64,000 bases of DNA from Yponomeuta sedellus. Taxonomy: Eukaryota > Arthropoda > Insecta > Lepidoptera > Yponomeutidae. The position numbers and the translations under genes are program-made. Under the pieces are notes generated by a model that saw only the letters and a list, made by a program, of their open reading frames with translations, had not been told where the DNA came from and did not search any database. Location: contig OW203724.1 in the NCBI GenBank assembly GCA_934045075.1, positions 1,542,501 to 1,606,500 of the forward strand, read 5' to 3'. Below, one piece after another: positions 22,978-34,126 of this stretch; the stretch's first letter is position 1; the number at the start of each line of letters is the position of its first letter.

Positions 22978-23168
22978 ATCTATAATATAAAAATGAATCG
23001 CCTAATGTGTTGGTAAGCGCAAATCTCAAGAGCAGCTGAACCGATTTCGTTAATTAGTTTTTTAGAATATTCCTTGAAGTACGAGGATGGTTCTTACGGA
23101 GAGAAAAATAAAAAAAAGATTGATATAATTGACTATAAGGCGGTACGAAGTTCGCTGGGTCAGCTAGT
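22978..23168 (+). mobile_element. Helitron-like non-autonomous element
   Basis: It begins near ATCTATAATATAAAAATGAA and ends GCTGGGTCAGCTAGT. Lepidopteran Helitron fragments commonly end ...(G/C)AGCTAGT. The match is to that pattern only, and no replicase is present. Confidence 0.5.
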
Positions 23169-23295
23169 CTTTTAGAATAATTTTAGCGCACTTTGGCAGA
23201 TTATGTTGTCCTAGAGTAAATTTTCGATAGTTTTTCTACAGCTGAAGTCTAAAGAAGAAAAAAACCATTAAATGCAGTTTCAAATTTGTTTGAAC

Positions 23296-23545
23296 TGGGT
23301 GGTAGCGCAGAGGTTAAAAGCCGGCCTCACATTCGGAAAGTCGTGGGTTCGAATCCCGGCAATTACAATGTTTTTTAAGTTACGTACATTTATGAAGTTG
23401 AGCAGCAGTACCACTCGCTAACTGTGAAGGAAAAAAATCGTGAAAAAACCTGAGTATCTCATTGGTTCAAATTGCCAAACCAAGATCGGGATGCGTAGTA
23501 ATTAAGAACATACTCTCTCTGCGAGAAGGCATGTACCTTGCATTG
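23296..23545 (+). mobile_element. Lepidopteran tRNA-derived SINE
   Basis: The tRNA-like head (GGTGGTAGCGCAGAGGTTAA ... GGGTTCGAATCCC) is followed by the TGTGAAGGAAAAAAATCGTG core and the ATTGCCAAACCAAGATCGG 3' part. Confidence 0.7.
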
Positions 23546-23968
23546 AAACATAGACTAAATAAAACACACGTATAGTAGGTATACATTTTCATCAACGTTA
23601 TTAGTTTTAAAAGTATTCGTTAACAGAGTTATACCATTCATTCTCTTTGTACATTGTTGTTCTTTTTACAATGTTAAAATTAAATAACGTATGGTATCTA
23701 AAACATAATAACACGAAAATTCAAAGAAAACGCTTATTGTAAGAAATGAGAATAATTAGGTAAACACTAAATATAAATTCTTAAAATAAATTCATTATAA
23801 ATTCTCCTTTTTGTAAAATTTACAACGATTTGTTTTTACCGCACCGTATCTATCTGTCTTCTACATGTACAATAAATCTGTCAATGTTGTCTCTGTCTGA
23901 TTACGTAATTATATTTGTTTCACACTGCTTCTTAGTGCGCGCATCACGCAAAAAACATTGAATGGAAT

Positions 23969-24246
23969 TGAATAAAACTTTAAAAACCTATTTAGAGGCT
24001 AAAAATTTCACCCATGCCGGGATTCGAACCCGCAACCTCTGGCTATCCGTGCCAGCGCTCTACCAATTGAGCCAATGGGCGACTCACGGCATCAGTGAAA
24101 TTTCGAACCTCTTTACACTATTCTCTGTATTACGTACAGGCAGCGACATCTGACTTAAGCAAATTGCATTACTTAAAGCCCCGACTACCTACTTTGCAGT
24201 TAGGTTTAGTGCATTAAAAATAAAAATAGTGTAATGAATAAAACTT
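23969..24246 (+). mobile_element. tRNA-related SINE, antisense-head form, with 12-bp target duplication
   Basis: The direct repeat TGAATAAAACTT lies at 23969-23980 and 24235-24246. Between them the element begins with an antisense tRNA-like unit, runs through a unique middle and ends in the family's AT-rich tail (TAAAAATAAAAATAGTG). The long duplication shows target-primed (LINE-driven) insertion of the whole unit. It is the same family as 33459-33648 and 39252-39660. Confidence 0.8.
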
Positions 24247-25589
24247 ACCATACTAGCTCAGATTCCGGTGTAACAATTAGGCTACATCACGCTTATAGTT
24301 ATGGGATTTGTAAAGCAAATCACTGTATAATATTGAGGATTCTATTCCGCCAGCAAGGGTGGAATAGAATGGAATAGGACCATAGAATGGGAAGTAACCC
24401 ATTGTAATAATTAATTTTATCAAAACATATTCCGAATGAACGAAGTAACCTTACCCATTGAGTTCATTAAAATTGGCCAATGTGCGAGTCCTACTTGCAA
24501 AGAGTGATTTTTCAGCATTTCCCATAGGAATTTAAATACTTACCATCTTATTTATAAAAATACGATTCCTTAAAGCATTTGAAAAACGGTGATTAAAATA
24601 GTCTGTGGCGGAGATTTAACAAGAAAAAAAAGTAGCCACGGATTAAATAAACTGACTCTATTTCATCAAATTTACAAATAAGGCCAAGTCCGGTTCAGGG
24701 TTATTCTTAGCTCAAGAATTGAGCCTGTAATTTATAACTTTTGTTCTATAATAACTGCCACTCAAAAAAATTACATGTCCTGGTCCCAAATTAGTTCCCA
24801 AACGTCACAATAAATTATAGTGATCAGACTGAACTCAATTCTACAAATCAAGTTTGGTGGCCTCCACGATAGTCTAGCGCGCGCTGTGATTCTTTAATTT
24901 TTTACAGTCTACCTGCTTTATAGAACCCTTAAAGTCAAACGCTTTCAATTAGAAAATATATATTTTAAAGTAGACATTTTCTATAATTCTATCAGCCTTC
25001 GGTAAATCATTGTCATACCACTTGTCATATTGACAAAGCGCGAATCTTTTATATAAAACAAGAATCTGAGAAAAACCTCATAGAATGAAAGTTATACAAC
25101 ACACTCTTATTGAAAAACACAAATACATGTTTCAGGAATTGATTTGTGTTGACTAGCGTGTACGAGTACCAATGCGTTTTTATATCTTCTATACATCCAT
25201 ACACCGTTACACTCAAAGAATCTAGAATGGATCGATACGGCGAGATCGGTGCACACACGACCGTAGAAATATCGTCTTAGAATCACGCCGGCAGCCTTAA
25301 AAGCTTTTAAATTTGCATCGAAAATATAATACGTTGTAATATCCGTCCGCTCGGGGAAATATGCAAACCGAGAGGATTTTTTTCTGGAGTATAAATATTT
25401 TCTTATGGTATTGTGTATGGGATGCGGGGCGCGGTAAGCCTCAGATTCACGCTTCGGCGCTGATGCCCGCTGACACATCGTGTGCGCTTAACTCTCATAC
25501 TCGCGCCACAATTTTTATTTAGAGTTCCGCTCCAAAAGAGTACCAAACCAGATCTCATTAACATGCCTACGATATCCGTTAAAAAGAAC

Positions 25590-25765
25590 ATAACATAACC
25601 CCCTGCATGTATCCCAGAGGGGTAGGCAGAGACTAGGGACTGCCACTTGCCACGATCCCGATAGATCACCTTCGCATCAACGTCCATTAGTCGTTGCATG
25701 CATGCACGCCGGTTCCGGGTACTTCTCAAAAAAGAAGTTGTCGTTAATAACACGTTTATGTACAT
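25590..25765 (-). pseudogene. LINE C-terminal fragment
   Basis: The minus strand reads STRNRRACMQRLMDVDAKVI and WQSLVSAYPSG. This is the same family as 20110-20394. Shorter traces lie at 20575-20635, 29346-29380 and 42000-42045. Confidence 0.6.
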
Positions 25766-25991
25766 AATTATTTCAGAGTGTGCATTTTTATGGGGGGTTT
25801 TCTCTAGAAAGCATGTAGCTACCTAATATGATAGAACAATTTTTTCGTTAAGTGTATGGTAAAGACGATAATACACACAAGTGTCGTACTTCGTACGATT
25901 TTAGTGCATGCTTTAAACTATAATAAAAAACTGCTAAATGTGAGTTAGATTTCCGCTAAGGGTTCTGAACTGTGAAACATTTTGCTAAGTA

Positions 25992-26212
25992 TGTAATCAC
26001 ATCACACTAATACTTTAAAGGCGTAAGTTGGTGAGTGTGTATGTTTGTTACTTCTTCACATCTAAACGGCTGGAGCGATTTTAATAAAATTTGGTATGGA
26101 ATTAGCTGACACCCTGGATTAACACTCAGGCTACATTTTACTGCGGGAAAATATTTTGTTCCCATGGGAAAATCGATAAACCGCGGGTAATACCGCGAGG
26201 CACAGCTAGTAC
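25992..26212 (+). mobile_element. Helitron-like non-autonomous element
   Basis: It contains ACGGCTGGAGCGATTTTAAT and CTACATTTTACTGCGGG, and ends ACCGCGAGGCACAGCTAGT. This is the usual layout of lepidopteran Helitron-derived repeats. Confidence 0.55.
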
Positions 26213-26649
26213 TATATATTGATGTGATACGGAACTCTCAGTGTGCGAGGCCGGCTTGCACTGTGCCGGTTTTTATATTTCTCAGAGAATGGTCTCGATT
26301 GTAGACCCGGTAAGAATGCACGGTTATCCCCACTTTATCTGACTCCGAGAGCAAAGGAGTATTGTAAAGATCTTTCTTTCATTGAGTTATAATAATACAC
26401 GACTCCGCCATCGCTCCATCTAGCGTTGCCACTAATCTCTATCATTACCAATATAATAATTATATATTATAATATTTCCATACAAAATAGGATAATTTTT
26501 ATTAGCACTTGTAAGTATCCGTCAAAAAAGTCCTGTCAGACAGACACTTATCTTATTATTAAGTGTACACAGGTGGCAACCCTAACCATTACTGAGCAGA
26601 AACGCGGAGTCGAACGATGGCATTAAACGTATTAACATACGCGTCTCCA

Positions 26650-26830
26650 AGATGGTTGAGGATCTTCAGCACCTCTTTATCCCCAGCAGATGTTTAAATA
26701 GTGTACCGAACGCCAATGCCATCGAATGCCAGCGGCATCCACGGAGCCTCCGCCGACTCAAGGACATCGTCCGACAATCTAGGTCTGCCCACCGTCTTCC
26801 AGTTCATGGCCACACCTCTGTGATTGCCCT
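26650..26830 (-). pseudogene. Possible RTE-type LINE C-terminal trace
   Basis: The minus strand reads NWKTVGRPRLSDDVLE, resembling the (K/R)(T/S)VGRP--RWSDD motif of RTE C-termini. The rest does not match well, so this is tentative. Confidence 0.3.
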
Positions 26831-26859
26831 GGTCCGTCTTCCCGCTTCGCATCGTTTTC

Positions 26860-27035
26860 CTTTACACTTAGTGAATGGTTTGGTACTAGAACATCACAAA
26901 TGTAGCTTACTTAGAAAACAAAGTCATTGGTACATGCTGAGTTTCGGACCCACCACATTCCCGAATACGAGGCTGACGTTCTGTCGCTGGGCTACTACCG
27001 TAGAAGTTGATATGATTTTAATTCATGAGTGGCGT
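26860..27035 (-). mobile_element. Lepidopteran tRNA-derived SINE, degenerate, minus strand
   Basis: On the minus strand the tRNA-like head (CTACGGTAGTAGCCCAGCGA) is followed by the core remnant TGTAAAGGAAAACGATG. Confidence 0.55.
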
Positions 27036-28014
27036 TAGTGAACCTTTATACAACTTCTCAAAAATATTAAGCTTGCAAAAGTCAACATAAAGATGAGGCA
27101 GTCATTCAATCACAGATTTGCTGCGGAAACAAAGATAGCAAAATCGAGACAAAAAGCCTGACCAGTGCTAGTAGGAGTCGCGTTCTTAAGATCTCTCAGT
27201 TACAAACTTTTTTGCATATTCTCTACTGCAAAAATAACTGAAAAGACTTTTTTGTATGACAGCAAAGTATGTGCGTCATTCCTAGTTTCCCACCTCATTC
27301 TAAACCTACTACGGCGAACAGACTAAGCGTGCTACGTGTGTGCTACGCCGCTCTACATAACTCGTAGCGCGTAGCGCGAGCGTTCGCAAGCAAAAGAAAG
27401 ACATAAACGGGATGCTTCCTTTGAATATTTTATAAATTAAATGTTATATTTATTGTTCTTTAATTATCAGTGTTCTTGATCACCAGTACAAAAAAATTAT
27501 TGCGTAATAATTCATAGCAACAATTTTACTGGGTTGTTTTACTCACTGCTCCGCCAAACGGTTTCGGGTTTCAATAAGCTTTTATATTTAAAAAACTGTC
27601 AGACTTGCCCCCTATTGCTATGCGATCTATATAGAAATAAGGGGCCAGTATTAGAGGGTAGTGCTAAAATGTACATTTGGTTGAATAATTTTATTTAGTG
27701 TTTGTTAAGATAGAATCCGAAGGCGTATATATTTGGTTGATTAATGCCAAAGCATGGAAGCTACATAGTAGTTTTGTGCCATTTGATTCTATGTATTTAC
27801 TTAATTGTTTTTTTGTATCCAGACAAGTTAGTGTATTGTGTAGACGTTAAATGGTTTATTAAGGAACAATCAATCACAGCTCTGTTTTAATTTCAAGTTA
27901 GGGTTTCATGGTGATCTGGCGATATAGCTTTGTACGAGTATACGAATGTCGTCGCATTGCATTGTATATTTAAGTGCATGAGATTGGATATTTTTGAACT
28001 TCTTCTAACTTAAT

Positions 28015-28125
28015 TAAAACTGTTTTTACACGGATTTCACTAGTTTATTATATTTTTTACAATTTTCCAACGTTTCGGCACTTTTACAGGTGCCGTAGTC
28101 TCGGATGACTTACCCAATCACTGAC
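28015..28125 (-). repeat. Dispersed repeat, copy 3 (minus)
   Basis: The reverse complement carries CCGAGACTACGGCACCTG and GTGCCGAAACGTTGG, matching the copies at 3311 and 7311. Confidence 0.6.
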
Positions 28126-28257
28126 ATTTCTGACCCATTGACCAACTCGACTACTAAGTAGTTGGTCCGCGGGTAAATAAGAAAAAATATCTATGTTTTT
28201 CCTACAAGTTGATTCATAGGTGGCGGTTAAGACAAATTCATATATAAGTGTTTTGTT

Positions 28258-28281
28258 AGAGAGAGAGAGAGAGAGAGAGAA
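28258..28281 (+). repeat. (GA)n microsatellite
   Basis: This is an uninterrupted AGAGAG run in goosecoid intron 1. Confidence 0.9.
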
Positions 28282-29094
28282 ATAATTTATTTAACGGCAC
28301 AATACTAAAAACATAACAAAACAGTAACAAATTTACAAAACACAACAAGATATATATATAGGTACACAAAGTTTACACTACATTATAAACAAACAGTTGA
28401 AAAAAAAAAACAAATAGTGGGCGACACTTGTACCTGAGATTTACTTACTCTAAGATTGATTGTTTGTTACACTTTATTGAACAAAATACAAAATGAAACA
28501 ATTAAAAAACAGGATTAACTTAAACTATGAACAAAGGCGGACTTATTTCTATAGAAATGTATGTTTAATCGTAAGCTATGAAGCCACTTGAACGAAAATT
28601 TAATAATAATTTTGCTTTAGTTTAGCTTTAGCCAGTATTCTTTTCCGATGTTTTTTTTCTAGTGAAATTCTTATTTTGATATGTTTATGCCATTAATGAA
28701 CATTTTTGTTAATTATTATTGATTTTTTTTTATTTATTAAGTGAGTACAACAGGTGATAATCAAAACACTATATAAAATTAAAACTTTATGGTTCTGAGC
28801 TTGACTGCCCCCAACACATACGCACGCGTTCGTTTAGGTATAAAAACAAAATTTAAACACTACATTTAAAAACAATATTATTTTTGTTGTTTGTTTTTTT
28901 ATCAAACATTTTGTATGATTTTTTTGTGGTGTACAATAATATTCTATAGTGGTGTACAATAATATTTAAGAATATAATTATCATCTTAATTATTATTGAT
29001 TATCATCATTATAGTTAAGTTTTATTTACTTAGTATAAAATTGTAAAGTACTATCTACAAATTTATAAAGTATTTCACTTATTATTTGCACTCT

Positions 29095-29290
29095 GTGCGT
29101 CGCAAAGCACGTTAAGTCGTTGGTTCCGGATGTCGTGGAATGGCAGTCGTCAGAGGCCTTATGGGTGGGTTAATAACTTCTAACAGCCAGGCCCGCCACT
29201 GTCTCACAATACTCCACTTACCTGAACTCGGCCTCCGTGTTGGAGCCTAACCATCCTGCAGGAAGAGACCCATGCTCCATCATCACCATC
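29095..29290 (+). mobile_element. 5S-derived SINE body, head lost
   Basis: GCAAAGCACGTTAAGTCGTTGG through GAAGAGACCCATGCTCC matches the body and 3' part of the copy at 16780. It lies in goosecoid intron 1. Confidence 0.6.
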
Positions 29291-29489
29291 ATTTGCAATC
29301 AAATGGGTGTAACTCTAAGGTCAACATTATACGTACATACGTACACAGGGCTAGGCGGAGACCAGGGTTTTAGTCAACATTAGCTATATAATGGTCGTTT
29401 CCCACCGACCAAACCGTGGCAGGTCGGAAGAGTATAAAATAGCGTTTTCCCCACAAACCAACTTGGCCGCTGAGTGAGTCCGTGGGTCA

Positions 29490-29885
29490 GAATGGGTCCC
29501 TGAGCGTCCTCTTTTCTCATGGTACACATGCGTAGTCCAGCCGGGTGGACGACGGGATTATTTTTTCCATGGTCCACTTTTAACATGATTTAAATAATTT
29601 TAGAATAATGTATTGCCCCTAGTCCACCTGGTAATTGTATATGATATCTTCTTCTTCTTCAGGCTATATTATTCCACTGCTGGACATAGCCCTCCCCTAA
29701 TGAGCTCCATAGCGCAAGGTTGTGCCATCATTGAGGGGTAATGCCCATAATCATAATGTATATGATATATGAAAATATAATCATGGTGAAAAAGCATTTG
29801 TCCCAATATTCCCGTGGGCCCGTTGTCCACCTAGGTGGACCACGGAGGTATACCACGGGGAAGGAGGGCCTGAGCGGTGTCGTTC
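29490..29885. repeat. Old imperfect inverted repeat ending at the exon 2 acceptor
   Basis: About 29495-29590 and the reverse complement of about 29775-29880 share an imperfect pattern (GTGGTATACC, GTCCACC...GTGGAC, ACGGG blocks). The short perfect palindrome TCCACCTAGGTGGA occurs at about 29827. It looks like a decayed inverted-repeat element whose right end stops within about 10 bp of the splice acceptor. Confidence 0.35.
29636..29768 (-). mobile_element. Short RTE/SINE tail insertion 126 bp before goosecoid exon 2
   Basis: TGTATATGATAT is duplicated at 29636-29647 and 29757-29768 around a 109-bp insert. On the minus strand the insert ends TCCAGCAGTGGAATAATATA followed by a GAA run. The sequence matches the RTE-like end of the 31737 copy. 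Confidence 0.75.
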
Positions 29886-29894
29886 TCCCGGCAG

Positions 29895-30130
29895 GCGTGA
29901 GCGGAGCGGCGGGGGGCGCGGGGTACGCGGGTCTGTACGGCGGGTACGCGGCGGCGGCGCTGGCGGGGCTGGCCGGCCCCCCGCCCAAGCGCAAGCGCCG
30001 CCACCGCACCATCTTCACCGAGGAGCAGCTCGAGCAGCTCGAGAGCACCTTCGACAAGACCCACTACCCCGACGTCGTGCTGCGGGAGCAGTTGGCCCTC
30101 CGTGTGGATTTGAAGGAGGAGCGAGTCGAG
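29895..30130 (+). CDS. Gsc: goosecoid homeobox protein, coding exon 2 (homeodomain residues 1-46)
   Basis: This is the second coding exon of goosecoid. The acceptor is CTCCCGGCAG ending at 29894, and the exon's first two bases complete the Gly codon begun in exon 1. An Ala/Gly/Tyr-rich linker leads to [19 protein letters not shown] and on to [15 protein letters not shown] and DLKEERVE. This is a goosecoid-type paired-class homeodomain covering helices 1 and 2 and the start of helix 3, with the usual R5, L16, F20 and L40. The exon ends on a codon boundary at a GTACGT donor (30131), between homeodomain residues 46 and 47, a common intron site in paired-class genes. Residues 47-60, including W48, F49, the specificity residue 50 and N51, would come from a third exon that was not found downstream. 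The frame stays open upstream of the acceptor, but that sequence is repeat-derived and is not counted as coding. Confidence 0.93.
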
Positions 30131-31254
30131 GTACGTGTTTTTTCGCAAATGTTTTTTTCTTATATCTTTCTCCTAGGTTCTGGGCCAACTCCCGACTAAT
30201 ATGTTGCTTCTCAGATGCCAAAAAGATATATCGACAATCTTCAGCAGTCCCTTTAAAAGATTTGTGTGCAACTGATGATTGCCTTGTTGGTCTAGAGCTA
30301 TCACGTATGATTACACCATTCCGGAGGACGTGGGTCGTGGTCCCACGTTTGTGATGTCCCTGCCTGGTTACCATAGCTCATGGAGGCTAATTTGTGACTG
30401 CAACAAGTACTTCTCTTGTTTTGTCTATTTACGGTCATATTCGGTGAAATATTAATTAATCCTGTCTCCATTTCGACCGAATTTAAGTTCTCGTGTATTG
30501 AGCTGCAATTTAAGGTAATACGCTTGTATCGATGCCGTGTTTGATTATCTTTCAAGTTCATGAAGTTTTAAGATTACGAAAATCAAATTGTGAATTTTAA
30601 AGTTGTGTTTTTGAGAAGTGATTTATTCAATCGGTTTCGATACCAAAGAATCCAATACGTTTCCGGTTTTACGTTATTAGTTTTGTTTTTATTGTTTTCT
30701 TCATTTTATTCAAGACACAAACAATCGTACGGAAAAACTGTTAAAGTGTATGTACACAAAAAAAGACCTGAAAGGCACTTAGCTAAGCAAAATAATAATA
30801 AAAGCATATAATCTTAACCAGTTAACAAAATATTCGATTCTAAGAAGAACTTACTTAGTTTACATTTGGTAGCAGTAAAATATTTATTACAGTAACACTT
30901 CGTATAACCACAACGTTGCTTGCTCTCCAGAGTTCACAAAGATGTACATTAACTTTGCCGGCACGATTTTTATTCAACTTATTCACGACTTACTGCACTG
31001 CGGCAGTAAATAGTTGGGCAGGGATGTTTTTTTAGGGCATTTTTTAAATCACTATTTTTCCTTAATTTCAGTTTGTTAACTTTATTTATTTTCGTCTTTT
31101 AAGTCTCTTTGTATTATTATGCAGGTAAATTTTTCGTTCATGTCCTCCTTCTTTATGCTTTATTTTTTTCTATTTATGTATGTTAAAGTATTAAAATATC
31201 TTTTTAGTAGTGTTTAGTTGCACAGACTACCTGTCTTTTGTCCGTCAATGGTGG

Positions 31255-31345
31255 TCTGGAAGAAATTACTATTAGCAATAAGAGCGCTAATTATACTGTA
31301 CTATATTATTGTTTACATCTCTTGTGTAAATCAATCTATCTAATT
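31255..31345 (+). mobile_element. LINE 3' tail fragment
   Basis: CTATTAGCAATAAGAGCGCT aligns with CTATTAGCAATAAGGACGCC at about 672. It lies in the presumed goosecoid intron 2. Confidence 0.4.
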
Positions 31346-31736
31346 AATACAATTGTTGTAACTTTAGTATTTTTTTATTATCAAAAACTGTTATTTTATC
31401 TGTTATATTATCACAAAAATTATAGCTCAAATAAAATATTTCGCTATAATTTGGAGATATGTTCGCAAATGATGCAGTAAAGTTTAAAAATCGTACACAT
31501 AATGACCGCCAGCTTTAGATGCTGAGGACATTAAGAAGCATTTTTTTCGATCTAATATACTAACCCTCAAAAAGTAAAATGTATTTAAAAAAACTTGTTT
31601 TAGGGAAAAGATAACAGAAACAAAGTAAAAGATAACAGCAGCTTTAAAGTAACAGCTATATATATAGAATGCAATAAAATACAAAACTACTCAAGTTTGT
31701 AAGATCACGCATATGTACGCGATGGTGGACGTGGCT

Positions 31737-32140
31737 ACGTCGTCGTCGTCAGGCTATACTAGTCCACTGCTGGACACAGCCCTCCCCTAAAGAGCGCCAC
31801 TTTGTGCTATCATAGGGGGTAATGCCCATAATCCCCACGCTGAGCATGCGGGTTGGGGATCGCAGTTCGGTGGAATTGTACTGCAGGGGGCGCTGCTGCC
31901 CATAAAGTCAGAATTTATCAAGCCGCCCATAAGGCCTCTGAAATGGCTTAACGACTGCCAATACATGACAGCCGGCACCAACGGCTTAACGTGCCTTGCA
32001 AAGCACGGAAGCGCTCGGAAAAAATGCCACTAGCGGTAGTCACGGGACGGTCACCCATGCCGCACCTGACCGCGCCTGTTGTTGCTTAACGCAAGTGATT
32101 GATTCCAATCACTCGGTTTGACTAGGCCAGGAGCGCTTCT
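31737..32140 (-). mobile_element. 5S-derived SINE with RTE-like 3' end, minus strand
   Basis: On the minus strand the 5S-like head (GGCCTAGTCAAACCGAGTGA, CGTTAAGCAACAACAGGCG, GCATGGGTGACCG) leads to the common body. It then ends in TGTGTCCAGCAGTGGACTAG followed by a GAC-rich run, the kind of end seen on RTE-clade LINEs. The ending differs from the copy at 16780, so two tail types share one head. Confidence 0.7.
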
Positions 32141-33105
32141 AAGCAAAGCAAAGGGTTGATATCAAAAAATGCTTCTCTCTTCATTATCTGATAAAATGAG
32201 TCTATTTTCAATTGTCCGCATTTTCGAGAAAACGTCTTTCGCAACTATAAAACCATCGAAGAATTCATCCAAGAAAACAAAAAAACGTCTTGAATTCGCG
32301 TCTAAATCTGATAATTGTGTATTCAGATTTTTGGAAGCCCCACATATACTTTTTATTTGACATTAACAAATGAGACAAATACCATTTATTACGTAATTTT
32401 TGCCTTTAAGCTTTTTAATGTTTTTTTTTATATATTCCTGTGGCTTACTTTAAATAACCTGTATTTTCTTGGCTTCCATTGTTACCTTCTTAGAAACATC
32501 ATTGTGTTAAATTTCCGCCTTGAGGATACATCTGCAGCGTTATTGTAACAATTTATATGGTTTCAGCGATTCGTTTCGATAGCTTTGCGCTACGACTGTT
32601 TGCCAGCATTAAATTTTTATACTTCCCAAGTACTTTCTTTTGTCACTAATCGTCATTAATTAAGGGATGGTTCTTCTTGTTCTAAAGTACGGGCTACTTC
32701 ATTCACCTCGTAATAAATGGTGCATTATATAAACTTAGGATTTTACAATTATCCTACTTACTTTCCCAGCATTTTTATTATAATATTGTTCATATGTTTT
32801 TAGTAAAATCATCCATCCTACGATTGCTTGGAATCATTAATTGAAAAGAGGACGCAGTACGGGTTCCACAAACCAATTTATCGTATCACAGCTACACATA
32901 GTGCGACACTAGACTGGCTTCCCATCGAGAGTAGATACAAATGCTGTAAGTTATCTATTCGATATTTTGTGGGCACCCCAATGTTGACCCTTTTTGCTGT
33001 GGAACCACGTAGGTTTTAGAAACAATAAATAATTAATCATTCTCGCCTTTATAACAATATTGTAAGTAACACGAATATAATCTTGAAATGCTGTCGATAA
33101 AACAT

Positions 33106-33323
33106 AATTGCTCTTCCTTCTTTTTGTTGCACTAACCCGTGCTGAGGACAGTTTTAAAAAACCTATTTAGAGGCTAAAAATTCCGCCCATGCCGGGACTC
33201 GAGTCGGGACTTCCATTGGCTCAGTTGGGAGAGCGCTGGCACGGTTAGCCAGAGGTCGCGGGTTCGAGTCCCGCCATGGGCGGATTTTTAGCCTCTAAAT
33301 AGGTTTTTAAAATTACTCTTCCT
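33106..33323 (-). mobile_element. Foldback tRNA-SINE, minus orientation, 13-bp target duplication
   Basis: AATTGCTCTTCCT (33106-33118) and AATTACTCTTCCT (33311-33323) are a 13-bp duplication with one mismatch. On the minus strand the order is antisense tRNA unit, partial sense unit, then the GTCCTCAGCACGGGTTAGTGC tail. This is the same arrangement as the + copies. The tRNA-like part at 33214-33284 keeps good D and T arms but lacks U33, so it is not called a tRNA gene. Confidence 0.8.
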
Positions 33324-33446
33324 ACTTGTTAATCTGTGGGTAAATCTGCTATGCAATGTTCATCGAAATATCATAGTAAACGACTTTTATGAATTAGGGG
33401 CCGATGCTTGAGCGGAGTGGTGGAGAAGAGAAATCGAAATCAAAAC

Positions 33447-33660
33447 TATTTATTCATTTAAAAACCTATTTAGAGGCTAAAAATTTCACCCATGCCGGGA
33501 TTCGAACCCGCTCTACCCATTGCTAGCGCTGGCACGGATAGCCAGAGGTTGCGGGTTCGAATCCCGGCATGGGTGAAATTTTTAGCCTCTAAATAGGTTT
33601 TTAAATTTGTCCTTAGCACGGGTTAGTGCATTAAAAATAAAAATAGTATATTTATTCATT
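33447..33660 (+). mobile_element. Foldback tRNA-SINE with perfect 12-bp target duplication
   Basis: TATTTATTCATT flanks both sides (33447-33458 and 33649-33660). The 190-bp insert starts with an antisense tRNA-like unit (AACCTATTTAGAGGCTAAAA..., reverse B box GGATTCGAACCC). It continues as the sense unit (...GGGTTCGAATCCCGGCATGG...) and ends in TTGTCCTTAGCACGGGTTAG plus an AT-rich tail. The two units can pair as a hairpin. Confidence 0.85.
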
Positions 33661-33847
33661 ACTTCCTAATAAAAAAAAGTGTTTTTTATTCCCAAACCTG
33701 CATTGAATTGGTTTTAATCCGCTACTTGACTCGTATCAAATTTGACGCGATAAATATTTCCTGCATTACTTAACTTAAGAAACTGAAATATATTGACTTT
33801 GCTAAGTTAGTATGTAAGATGGCGTAAAAGTCGCAAAAAAAAAATAT

Positions 33848-34126
33848 TTACCGCTTTTGATTCGGAACGGTGAAAACGCTATCCGCCATGTTTAAAGCAT
33901 CTTTCGGTTGTAAACAAACATCTGTCAGCCAGAACCAGTGGACATTGATTATTATAGGACTTACATCAAAGTGATCTGCACGTAAATACACCCGAGTTTC
34001 AGTCGATAAAGTATCGGGGTCTCTTTTGGCAAGTTTGAGCCAATTTTTTCGTGTGTTTATTTCACTGAGTACACATGTTTTTGCATTCTCGAACAATGCA
34101 ATAATGATAATTGCTATATTTTGCAT
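33848..34126 (-). pseudogene. THAP-domain-like fragment
   Basis: The minus strand reads TRKNWLKLAKRDPDTLSTET and VYLRADHFD. This resembles the second half of a THAP finger (R-x-W ... C--HF), with the Cys replaced by Arg. No first Cys pair is visible, so it is a relic at most. Confidence 0.4.

Larger units (their letters stand above)
20048..29894 (+). other. Gsc: goosecoid intron 1 (9.85 kb)
   Basis: This is the phase-1 intron between the two recognised exons, with GTACGT at the start and GGCAG at the end. It is filled with repeats: a LINE fragment 60 bp after the donor, a foldback tRNA-SINE (20866-21018), a Helitron-like piece (22978-23168), several SINEs, and a short SINE/LINE tail insertion 126 bp before the acceptor. 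No other host coding sequence was recognised inside it. Confidence 0.85.

Noticed and set aside
29741..29894. Upstream extension of goosecoid exon 2 in the same open frame
   Set aside because: The sequence is repeat-derived, and the phase-1 acceptor at 29894 matches the exon 1 donor exactly.
32828..33019. Open frame with a DWLPIESRYK motif resembling a LINE C-terminus
   Set aside because: The match is a single short motif without the rest of the region; too weak to annotate.
33214..33284. Possible tRNA gene
   Set aside because: It is part of a SINE with a target duplication; its anticodon loop (ACGGTTA) again lacks U33.
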